Positions 11,378 to 23,300 of a stretch of DNA of 37,239 bases are shown here, piece after piece. This DNA is from Hirudo medicinalis (lineage: Eukaryota; Annelida; Clitellata; Hirudinida; Hirudinidae). The first letter of the stretch is position 1; each line of letters begins with the position of its first letter. The notes under the pieces were generated by a model. The model saw only the letters and a program-made list of their open reading frames with translations. It was not told where the DNA came from and did no database searches. Position numbers and translations under genes: made by a program. The DNA is taken from contig MPNW01000078.1 in the NCBI GenBank assembly GCA_011800805.1, positions 19,520 through 56,758 on the forward strand, given 5' to 3'.

Positions 11378-14300
11378 CTAGGTCCGCAGTCTGACAAACG
11401 ACAGTGACGAGTGCTCTAGTGGGGATTGTGTATTAGAGCCCTTTGCCGGGACAAATTGAGGGTTACGTCTGGCTGACCTCTTCGTGTTCGTGCTTATTAA
11501 CGACCAGACCTGTTTCCAATTGTTGATATTGTGGGCATGACCTACGACAAGTTTTCCATCCCCTGAACCAAACTTGTTCATGAACTCAGCAGCAGAGAGG
11601 AAATAGAATTTGTTGATGCTCTCGTAGCTGGATATATGTTTAACGATGTCATCATTATTGCTGTCACATCTATTAATATTATTATCATTAACTGATATCA
11701 AATTGTAAAATATCATGATGATTATTATTATTATAATTTATTATTTTTACAGATAATATCAGCAATGCCAGCTGCAACAGTTATGATAACATAATGCTTT
11801 TTTTTTAAATAACACCTTAACCACGATCACTACCTGACAGTTTCCTGCAACTTCTCGGGCAGCATTCCGGTGACGTAGTAGTCGTCCACCCAGAAAAAGG
11901 GAACATGCCTCGAAATCTCAAACAGGGAACCTGCCAAGCCAGGTGTAAAGGCATACAACGACCCCGAGCAGTAGGTCTTAAAATAGTCGTCAGGTATTTC
12001 CTCTCTCGATACGTACCTGGGAATAAATAAAAACAAAGAATATCAAGGATGAAGATGATGATTCAATCACATTGGACATTCTTATCATTTATGGCCTTTC
12101 ATTATTAAGGTATGTTATCACCAATCTCACCATCATCATATCATATGTAAATTACGTTATGTAATTTAATTCGTTATTAAATTATAATATGTAAATTAAT
12201 CAGTTAATTTATTCATAAATCTTTCACTCATCTTTAAATCATTCTGCATGATATAAGCCATATGTGGCCAAGAACTAGCGGAGAAGCATTGAAACATTTA
12301 AGCTAAAATTTATTCAATTCAATTTTGCAGGCACCTCGGGAAGAAGAAATTAATTTGTTGGAATAAATTTTTCATCAATCCTTCAAAACTGAAAACTGAA
12401 TTGAATACAAAACACCAGAATAGATAACAAATGACTCCAAGCCAATTTGGAAATCAAGACTGTATGCCATTCAGCCTCTTTAGTAACTCAAATTTAACTC
12501 GACTTACGAAATTATTTTAGCACTTCTGCAGATGGAAATATAAATCATCAAAAATTCAAACGAAACATTTCAATAAAATGTACAAAATTACAAATTTATA
12601 AATTCTTTAACCAAAACAGCCTACGAATAAGAAAACATGCTTGCCCACAAATGTGCAATGACACGGCAACAGAGAGAAAGGAGAACGTCAAACTGACCAC
12701 TTGCTCTTGGGATCTCTGATGACCTTCATTTGCGTCCACACGTTGCAGATGATCATCCGATCCGTCGGCTCCCTCAGGATTTCCTTCTGCTTCAAGATGC
12801 TCTCCAGGTGTGGCACCTGAGGAGCGAGTGATTGACAACTATAATAATTGTAGCCAATGGATACAAAGCTTTTAAGTGGGAAGAAGTAAATGAATCAGAA
12901 AGAGTGTCAATAATGTGCTTAACAGTGTTTCATAGTAATTAATTCATATCAATGTAATCAGATATTGAAATTGATGCATGTGAATGCTTACCTCACAACA
13001 TTGCCTATGTTAGGCCATCAATAAATGTTTTTGAGTGATAACATTCAATGATTATTGATGACAACAGCCACGAAACGAAAGAATTGACACAATTTAATTT
13101 TTGCTTTAAAATTATTTTGTGAAACAAATCTATCTTGCACGAAACCAATCAATGTCTGAGTGGAGCACTCAAAATAAATCAGTTGATGTAAAAATACATA
13201 AAAAAAAGAGTCGTCCACTGGAATTCAAGGATCACAATCATGACCATCCGCTCAAATAATTTATCGTCACTCCACTTCAGTTCAAAGAGATGACTTTCGA
13301 ACTCAAAGTTTGGATATGCGAACCATTTTGTCTCGAGTTTACCGAACGGAACGAGTGAACGAGGGGGGAAGCTCGAATCTGATGCCAATTTTAGTTTTTG
13401 AAGCTATTTTTGCCTGCAGAATTGAGTCAAAAAATAAGACGGACGAACGTTGAGAGTGCACGACGATATTAAAAAAATTAAATCAAACAAATTCAATGAG
13501 ATTATATAACATTTTGTGTTGCAAATTGTTGAAGCAACTGATTTGTGACCGACCAATTTGAAGATGTTGATGAAAATGTCGTCGTCTGCCTTCAGGATCA
13601 GTTTTGCATTTTGGCAATTCTGCGAGACCCACCTGAGAGCCATGATGGCCTTATAGGTTAGATTCCTGTACGAGTCGACGAAATCCTCTTGTACAACGTC
13701 TCCGTATCTAAAAATGGAGATTGACGCAAGATGGTTTAAATTAAATGACAATTGGTAACTGGTAGTCATGGTCAGTGGTCGATAAGATCTTTCGCACGAC
13801 ATGAGTTTTAATCGGTGGATCAAGCAGACAGCAGTCAAAAGTGGATTGAAAAGGTATGTGAGCAAATATCTTTAAAGAATGAAAATAACGAATAATTGCT
13901 TTCAAAAACAACAAATAACAGCAGCAGAAAAACCATTTCACAGCAACATTGCAACCATGACAAAACAGCAACCTGTCAAACTCGAGCTCCAAGGCGGCCT
14001 GCACGTTTGAATTGTTGGCGGCACCGCACATGAAGATGGTTCGAACGTCGAGGTGCTCGAAATTGCTCTGACTCCCCCAGGTTTCTCTGATGAGCATCCT
14101 CCTGGCATAGTGGTGCGGGGCAGAGTGAATGTACACCAGGAAAAGGGGTTTTTGCTCTTTTCTAGGAATTTAATTAAAACGGTTTTAAACGATTGCACAA
14201 TTGTCGAACCCCTGCGGTCATTGGTAATTATCATTATAAAATGCTTGCAACCAAATTTGAATTGTAACCAGCGATGAGTCGACGAGGCCAAGCCGGTGCA

Positions 14301-15894
14301 CGGCGAATCATATTTCCATATTCAAAGGAAAAAATCGTGAGATTCAGCATTCGTTGCAGTTGTATATAAAATGAATGTTCGATAGCACAACGTTCCATAC
14401 CTCATTCCGTGCGTATCGCGAAAGAGATCCGATAATAATAAGGTGCAAAGGATAACGGTCGGTTTGAATGATAACGTAGTTACATCCTAGAGATAAGACA
14501 GTTAAATGGTTGAGATTATTGGGACTCTTTAACAACAACAATAATAATAATGGTAAATACAATATTTTGTCATAAAAACAAATCAGTAATAAATTCGTTC
14601 GATAACAACACTTTGTGTTAAATTGCAAAGTCGTCCAGGATACTGGTCCTTCATTTTGAGTGTCTTCAATGAACAACTTAATAACAAAATGCTAGGTGTT
14701 TGTTTACATACTGGTTCAGAAGGGGCATAATGTCAAGTCAAATAGTTGTAAATATGATGGCAAGGCTAAGCGATTCCCTAGAATTTTCTGTGAATTTTGG
14801 GTTTCTTCGGTTCAGAAATAAATTTCAATTTCAAAAATAATAAAAAAAAAACAATCATCACGCTTATTGATTTGCACGCCCGATGGATTTAGTATCTCGT
14901 TAGACACGATGCGGTGGTCCTTCGACCTTAATATATGGATTTCTTATTTGTTTACTTTGTGAAACTCTTGCATTTTGTCATTTATAATCATCTGAGATTC
15001 AATGAGTGTAATTCATAACATAAAAATACAACTTTCTGCTCAATCCTCAGGAGATAAGCCTTCGTTGGCATCATCTTAACATAATTTATTACAACTTATT
15101 TGCTAATAATAACCTCAGCCTGGAAACTGAAAGTGGCAGCAGAATAAAATGTTTCTTTTGACACAGTGGTCCTCTGATTGAAATCTGATGATATTACTAC
15201 TAAACAAGTTACTAGCATCGTGATACTGTTATAATAATAATGCTAGTGAGTTCTTGAACAGTCGGTTTTGAAGAGATCCAGTTAGCTTCCTTATCTTAAT
15301 AAGTTCAATTAACTCAATTATAATAATCAACAACCTGTTATGACTAAGGCGATGCTATTGCCAGATTAAGCTACAATGCTAAGTTATAACTCTCCAAAAC
15401 TATAAGCACACCAAATGCAAATGATAAAAATGCTAAACTTCATTTGAAAATCAGCTAATATTTCCTTTTCCAAACAAATAATTAAAAAATAGAATTTATA
15501 AACAAACAAAATGAGAAAGAATAAAGGAAAATAACCTCTTAGAATTGCAGATCACAGATTTTGGATTGAGAATGTATTTGAACTTGTGGGGGTTGATGCA
15601 GAAGTCATCCTCGATCCTCATCATGTTGTCAATGAGGCCATTGACAGGGATGGAAATCATGGACCCTCTTGTCACATCCTGAGCCATTTGTTCAATAATT
15701 GTGGATTTGTTTGAGTGCCAGAGCCATCCAAAAGACAGCGAGGCTGTTTTTGATTCGATCTTCAAGTCATTAGACCACAAGAGCAAGAAGAGACTGAAGG
15801 CTAATATTGTCGAGATAAAAACAAATAAATATTTCTTCCTGAAATTGTGTTTGGTGTCAGTGATGTAGATCTTTCTGGATTTCTTTCCGATCAT
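11378..15894 (-). CDS. GT31 beta-1,3-glycosyltransferase (galactosyltransferase-like)
   Basis: Six exons: 15894-15536, 14161-13973, 13707-13554, 12816-12698, 12016-11834, 11669-11378. They total 1,296 nt and encode 431 residues, a usual family length; all phases agree. It is a Golgi type II protein: short basic N-terminus, one membrane anchor (about residues 24-42, YLFVFISTILAFSLFLLLWS), then the catalytic domain. GT31 hallmarks are RRMLIRETWG (140-149), DSYRNLTYKA (194-203), the metal/UDP-sugar motif ADDDIFIN (DDD about 224-226), KSKWYVSREE, YCSGSLYAF (289-297) and WVDDYYVTG (316-324). It probably transfers Gal or GlcNAc from a UDP-sugar; sequence alone cannot give the acceptor. ATG 15,894-15,892 follows an acceptor-like TGATTTTAG, so a 5' UTR exon upstream is likely. 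The C-terminal 95 residues are polar and less conserved. Confidence 0.93.
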
Positions 15895-17098
15895 TTCTAA
15901 AATCAAAATGATACAACTCAGTAACTAAAACACCTCACATTGAAAGAACATCAAAGCCATCAAAGTCAATCTCTCAAAATTACCAAAGTTTCGAAAGATT
16001 GTATTCCGAACTAAAATCAATGGACTTCATTTACAGTCGTTCATCTGACGTTATTTAACGAAAAGCATATTCATCTCCTCCCAGTTTAAGAGATCAGATA
16101 CATCCACATGCAGGCGAACGAAAAACACACCGACCCATAAATGCGGCTCACATGCGTGAACCAATTAATACTGATTCCTTTATGGTTTCTCTTCGAAGTT
16201 TTGCTAGCCTTTCATGACAGCTTATTTTATTATCACAAGGTCTGATTAAATTTATTCGAAATGTTGATGTTTTAATAATAAAATTTATTAAATCACATAA
16301 TTCTACGATTACGCAGCAATTAAGAATTGGTCCGGGCTAGGGTAATTGCAAATTATGAATTTAATCCTTTAACCGAAGAAACCTTTAAGACAAGACTGCG
16401 AAACTGACGAGGAAAAACAGAAAGGGCAACATCGGCGTCGAAGAAGCTATTGCACAGTGAGCCCTTAGCCCTGAAGTCCAAGGCAGGCGCTTCTCCCCTC
16501 AAAAACCATTAAATCCAATCAAACTCAAATTGACCACCATGCAAAACCTTTAATGGTCGGAACAATATAAAATGAAACGCGTTTGTCAAAGCAAACTTAA
16601 AACTGGAACGTGGATTTTTATATAATTGACACATTTAACAAACTCTTCTGGGCCATTTTTAATTATAGATAAGAACAATTGACAAGCCAGAAAATCAAGG
16701 AGTAATCGGACGAGTAATAAATTTGTTTCTATTTTACTACGGAGTTTATGTGGAGTGATTTTAGCCACTAATAGTCTTAATTTATTTAATGTATTGTCCA
16801 TAACGATACACTTCTAGATAAAATACTTCCAAAGTGATGCAAATGTCTCTCCAGGTGATGACACTCTGGTCAAATAATTTTTTTGTCAACGTACATAAGT
16901 AAGACCGCCATCATCTTTGTATGAGTAATATTAATTAATTCTAATTGCTAGTTTAAACAAAACGGTTTGAAATTAACTTCCCAACCTCAGAACAACATTT
17001 TAAAAAGTTGTAAACTAGAAGAAGCTGAAAAACAAAAAAAAAATGTTAAAAAACAGATGAAAACAATAAGAATGAGATTTCATCAGAATATGTGAGAA
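15895..17098. other. Spacer between SORL1 stop and GT31 start
   Basis: Downstream of the SORL1 stop, a minus-strand AATAAA at 16,786-16,781 could serve polyadenylation. The remainder should contain the GT31 promoter and a 5' UTR exon, which I cannot place. No coding exon is supported. Confidence 0.4.
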
Positions 17099-17696
17099 TC
17101 AGGCTTCAATGAGTGGATCGTCATCTGAGAATCTGTTAATGAGTGGCTGATCATCTTCATCGCTCCCTAAACATTATAACAAGAATTTATTAAGTAAAAA
17201 TATTTGCAATGTGATAATAAACAAATTTTGAGAAGAATTTTCATAAATCAAAGCATCTCTAGAAATAGCCTTACTAAATTTTTAGATATAGCATCCATAG
17301 CCTTACTAAATTTTACTAAGTGTTTTCCTTTGCAATTGACTATTTTTATAATATTTGATTTGTTTTGATATTAATAAAAAAATAACAATTGAATAGCAAA
17401 ATTACTTAAAATATTTTAAATGCTTTATATACAAAAAACATTTTCACTTTTAATTCAATTCTCTCAGCCAGCTAAAGAGCAATCGTAAAAACCCACCGAG
17501 CTGGGTGAATATGGCTCGACTTGACTCAGAGTTAAACCTGGTGGTGACATAGTTGTCGAACAAGCGCCTTAGCTCCTGAACCTGTAAACATAGACCATCA
17601 GAAGGCTGACGATGCACACCCCTGCAGCTGACACCACTATGAATACCAAGATCTTCCATTCACCATCCTTTGATTCAACAGCTTCAGGCAGAGGTC
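17099..17696 (-). CDS. SORL1: SORL1 exons: transmembrane helix and cytoplasmic tail
   Basis: Exons 17696-17497 and 17166-17099 (stop TGA at 17,101-17,099). The first encodes [15 protein letters not shown] and then a hydrophobic helix ([20 protein letters not shown]) ending in basic residues (VYRFR). The tail then reads [19 protein letters not shown] and AIFTQLG in a different frame. The last exon encodes [20 protein letters not shown] followed by a final Ala. This matches the known plan of the SorLA tail: an aromatic retromer-binding region, an acidic cluster, and a C-terminal DDxPL-type GGA-binding end. The 200-nt exon should be 3n long for its phases (2 nt in, 1 nt out), so one base is missing near 17,575-17,585. 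Read literally, the protein would stop right after the membrane helix. Confidence 0.9.
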
Positions 17697-20311
17697 CTAT
17701 GATCATGATGGCAAAAGATAGGATCATCAACAATACCTTCATCATCATTATTAATAACGTAATTATTATTATTTTTTGTCATTAAAATTAAATTAGTAGG
17801 AACAAGACTTAACAAGTTAGAAAGTCGTTAGAGGAAGGAAATAGCCAAGACTAAATAATTAGTAACATAGTGAATGATTAATCAATCAAAGAATGATACC
17901 GGACAGATGAACATTGATGACATTTGAGAAGTTGCTCTTCATACCAGAGTTATACCTCAGTCGAACCTGGTTTGAAAGGAGATAAATAATGTTATAACAA
18001 TCCCAACAAAATTTATTTACATGCATGAATACATTTATCATTAACATTATTAAGTAGTTGCAATTAAAGCACTACAGCAGTGGTTCGTTGTAATGTCTGT
18101 CGGAAGACAGTTCTTTCAGAGATGAGAATTGTACACTAGAAACCATACTTCATTTGCTTCCCATCAAGAATGAAAGTAAAGTACCTTAAATGAGTGGTCA
18201 GTGTTAAGCTGTAGACTGTTGAAGAACATGGCAAACGACCGATTGGTCCTTTTGAGCAAGGTGAAAGATGATTGGTCGCGACCCATCAAATAGGAGGTCG
18301 AGTGGAATATTTCATATTCCTGAATACATTTGAATGTTGCATCAGGACATCGACCAAAGTTTGCTTGTGGGAAGCAATTTTAATAGTAATAATGTTGATT
18401 ATTTACATTATCATTATTAAGTAATTAATTTTGCTGTATTAGTAGATAGTAGTAAAGTCAATATTAATAGTGAAAATAACTATAATCAAAATAACAAACA
18501 GAAATATAAACAAAAATTCCTCACAGAATTTAATGACAGATCCCCTTCTGGTTTTTGCCATTTGATGACCAATGTGTTTCTATTCTGATCCAAGTCATAT
18601 GTCAGATTTGAAGGGCTTGGATAAGGTTCTGAAAATTATTGAGTATAATATAATTTAATATAATTAGTAGAATTTATAATATGTTAAACTTGCAAAAGAA
18701 ATTCTTATGAGTTTTTGTTTTATAGTATCTCAATTCTAGACTCAGGCTATCTAGCCAAGTGAGGCACTCATGTAAGTTTTAGTAAAATGTACTTCATTTA
18801 TATAGCCCCACACATATAGCATCAGAGGCACTCTTTTGTTAACCATCTATATAGCGCTCCTTCCCAAGGGCACTTGTGGCAGTGCAGGCTGGGTTTTGAA
18901 CAGGACATTATGGCTGTGGCCATTACCACTGCATGCAGGAAAGCAATCCGTTCCGCCAACCTGCATGCCTATGTAAGTAAATTTAGTGTCTTTGGCATCT
19001 GTTGTTATTTGCTAAGTTTCCAGACTGAGTTAGTTAAGCATGCAAATTTGAAGATTTGAAGAAATTTCAAGTGTCATTGTTTATTACAATTTTCTAGGAG
19101 AATTCTGTTCAAAACAGGAGTGACTGTAAAAAGCGTTGAAATCTCAGCTCAATAATGACAAGTACAATTAATATTGCACCAGAGATATTTGAGAAGCTAC
19201 AAATCATTTGATCAGCATGTGACAAAGCTCTTCCATCACAGCAAGAATGAGTAAAATGAATACAATCCCTTGAGCCACTTGAATATCTAATCAACAATCA
19301 CCCCTTAATTAATCATTTATCATCTTTGTCATCATCATCATCATATGGATAATTAACCAACCAGCAATGAAGTCAATGAGAGTTGACAGCCTTCCATTTG
19401 GAATGTCCTTCTTGACACCGATCTTGTAGTGGTTGCCTCTCAGAAGATTCCTGACAGTGAAGGTGATCCTTGGCAATCCTTCAGGGTCACTCTTGTAAAA
19501 GGTGTTGGCGATGCTGACTTGATCATCGTCCACGAGTTGAACATAGACCAGGTAATCCTATGACATGGATAACAGTATTATCATAAGTTGATATTAATGT
19601 TATCGTTACGAATTTATTAGCAATAATGAAGTGATGGCATTGAATGGAGGGGCACCTAAATTAAATATTTGGTATGGTGTGCAAGTTGCCAAATGGGATG
19701 CATTAGGTGATAGTGGCAGCAGTTGTAATGTGTTGTGTTCAAAACCCAGCCTTCACTGATGCAAGCACCATTTTGCATGTAAATGGTTAACAAAAAGCAA
19801 CTCTGATGTTATACTTATGGCACTGGAGTACTTTTACACTTGCATTTACATATTTCGATTATCAATGGAAATTATTACAATGATAAGTCAGACAAGAATA
19901 ATGGCATAATGTGATGCAAAAGATAATAATGCTAAATGAAATGAATCAATCTCAACACGACATTATCATCACAACCACACTTAAAAACTGAATCAGAAAC
20001 CGGACCATCGGTCGGGGGTAACACGGAGGACTCCAAGCAACTGTGGCGGACACAGAAGTCTCGTTCTTGTCCAATGACCACTCGGAGATTGTAACATTCT
20101 TTGGTGCCTCCAAGGGATCATTAGCTGGTGGAATGGTAATTACATCATCAACAATAAGTGCATTAAGTGTAATGCTCGAGAACTGGCACATCAACAAAGA
20201 ATTTAACTCAACTTTTGAATTCAATGCAAACATTAACAGCAGTTAACATAAGTTACTTATAAACTTATTATAAGTTAATCAAGTTTAATAATTAACTTTA
20301 ACAATAATAGT

Positions 20312-20343
<32 letters not shown>

Positions 20344-23300
20344 CTTATAATTAACTTGCGATTACCAGTCTGCTTAAGAATAACTTTACTTAAAAACAGC
20401 AACAACAAAACAAAGAATCCCATGACCAAAAGGATGACATGAGTCACATTTGAAATAAATTAATTGAAATCGATTAAATCTCACTTTCTTGGATCCTGAA
20501 ACATTTTGGCTCCGATAAGTGGCTTCTCATTGGCCAGAGAAAGAGGGCATAGAAACAATAGTGGGCACAGGAGGGCAGTTGACCCAGTACAAAGTCGTAG
20601 CTGTCGTCGGAATTGATTCGGAAGATGAAAGTCTTCGATTGAAGCTTCCGGTCGCTTTGGTAAATGACTTTTATTTTCTGCAGTTGTTTAACAATTCAAA
20701 AGTGATTGAGTGAATAAGTGATTAGTATAATTTGTTAATATAATGGATAACTATAGTTTTAATAAATTAATAAACGATTACTTTATTAATTACTTGAGTT
20801 AATAAAATACCGCGAAAGGTAGAACGACTTCACGTCAACCCGACATAATTTAGCCAATCGACAGCATCGACGTTGTCGTTGTTAATTCATCCACTAACTG
20901 CTTCGGAATCCTGCAACAACTTGACCGAGTCGTTTCCCTGAGCGAGGTGCAAGCGAAATACTGCATCCTGATCTTGATGAACTTCAATTACTGGAGCACC
21001 GAGTCTGTTTCCTTAATTAGTTAATTAAATAATTAGTACTAATGTAATAATAATAATAATCTTATCTAATCTAAATAATATTATCTATCTATACAAATAT
21101 CACAATTAATTAATCAATCAGCCAGTCATGATGATGATGATGACGACGATGACGGTGATGATGATGATGATGATGATGATGGTAAACTTACCTGGAGTAA
21201 CAACAACCAGATCTCTGTTGTGGCACATCGGGTGAATTGTCATGTCCTTGGCCTCTGCAGACAGTTCGAACAAATACTTGGATCCAGGGCTCAGACCAGA
21301 AACTGGAAGGATGATGATGATGATTTAAATAGAGACCACATGTGAATCATTAAATCATTGCACTGCAGCAATAAATAGCTGTAATAATGTAATAATAATA
21401 AAGAATTTAATTTTTAAATTAGAATAATAACTGAATACAACAATCGTTAAGTAATAATATAGATGACCTATCTAATTGCTCCTCAACCAGCTTGCACAGG
21501 CACGAGTCATAGAAGGTGAATGGTTAACAAAAAAGCCCCTCTGACAGCATGCACGGCACATGCGTACAGCGATACACAAATGATCTAGAATTACAATCAA
21601 ATTAATTCAAATTAAACAGACCAATGGCAAGACATGCGAGTCCCTTCCTGCATTCTTCTCTCAACGCAGCTTGAGATTTGAAGACTTTGAACGCTGGACC
21701 GGCATCCTCGTCATAAGACACCTCGTCGTCACCGTCATCTCTACCGTTCAGACACGTGACCGTAACGATGTAAGTGTTGACTTCAAGTCCACCAGAGATG
21801 TTCCAGGTGAGATAAACGCTCGTGGAGTACAAAGGGGGTGAATCCTCCATCTGGAATATGAAGGAGGTCAGCTCGAAAGAAGAGTCCATCGTTTGTACGT
21901 CGATGCAGCTGCTTCCAAACAGGACCTCCTTGACCTCCGATCCGTCGCTCCACAGCGTCCTCGACAGAGCAAAGATCTTTTGTCGGGTGGTAAACGGTTT
22001 TTGTTGATCACCGAGTCAATTAAGTTTAATGGGAAAGTTAGTCAATATAATAATTTATTAACGTTTACACTCTAGTGATATCACAAGTTTTGGCCTAAAT
22101 GCAGGTTTTATTTGGAAATTGTGGTTGAGATAGTCTTAGAGTAATTACAGTTAAAGCTAATATTCTCCTAAAGAATCTAAGATCCAAAATTTTCTTAAAG
22201 TTCTTTTACATCAGAACTAATCATGTTCTTCTTGTTCAAAAAAGATCTGAATTGATATTTGTCACCCAGTGTTTGCTGTTAAGACAAATAGCAAATAACA
22301 AAGAGCATTAACAACAGCTTTATGGCAATAACCTGAAATTGATAACTATGTCCAACAATGAGTTCTCTTTCATCAAAAGTGTGTCTTGAAAAGGACACCA
22401 GGATTTCTCTGGAATTGCCATGGTCTTTATCCTTGTATACGATCTAACAAAACAACACAAAATTAATGTGCCACAATGTGCAATAAGAATTTAATAAATT
22501 GTGCCATTGTAAAAATAAATTATGTAAGTTAATCACATAAAACTTCAGGTTATGATGTTATTTGTTATGCTTAATTAACTTCAATGCCATGTTTCATGCT
22601 AATTGAATTCAAATAAAATCATGGCTAATTTAATCCAAATAAAACGGCTCTTAAGAGGCTCTTAACTACCTATTAACATTAACTACTGGTTATTAACAAC
22701 TTAAGTGCAACAGAGTACAAGTTTGGGTCATGAACAGTAAGCATTACAACTGTCCCTTTGTCTTGGGAAGCAAGAATGAAACCACATGACATCACATGAC
22801 ATCACATAACATCACATGACATCACATGACATCACATGACATCACATAACATCACATGACATCATATGACATCACATAACATCACATAACATCACATGAC
22901 ATCATATGACATCACATAACATCACATAACATCACATGACATCATATGACATCACATTGGAGTGCAGTTTATTTAGCTAAAATATCAGCTGAATGTAAAT
23001 ATTGGGTTGTTGCATAAGTTCCCGCCGTTACATGAAACTATTTATTCTACAAATACTTTTTGATGTTTGGCGAAGTGTTATATACCATTAGAAAGCCCGT
23101 GTTATGCTCTACAAGATTAAAGTTATCGTTTTTGCCTATATTATTTTTTTGTCTTTTTTTTATAACCGTCAAATGCATTGTCAAGTCGACAAAAAATCTC
23201 ATTTTCGACACCTCCTTCTTTTCGCCTTTAATCGAGGTCAGAAAGCGAGTGAAGCTACCAGAGATATTTGTGCTGTGTATGGAAAGGACGCTATAGCTGA

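Noticed and set aside
11000..11407. Plus-strand open frame of 135 codons
   Set aside because: No recognisable domain, antisense to the end of the GT31 gene, and composition typical of AT-rich non-coding DNA.
12596..12838. Minus-strand open frame of 80 codons
   Set aside because: Wrong frame; the GT31 exon 12816-12698 in the neighbouring frame encodes the conserved VPHLESIL and MIICNVWTQM segments with correct phases.
14344..14676. Minus-strand open frame of 110 codons between GT31 exons
   Set aside because: Lies in the GT31 intron, low complexity, no domain and no phase-compatible splice sites.
20519..20713. Plus-strand open frame of 64 codons
   Set aside because: Antisense to SORL1 FN3 exon 20677-20485, whose minus-strand frame has correct phases and FN3 features.
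22784..22957. Regular short repeats resembling a CRISPR array
   Set aside because: The units are contiguous 10-mers with no spacers and the DNA is a eukaryotic intron.
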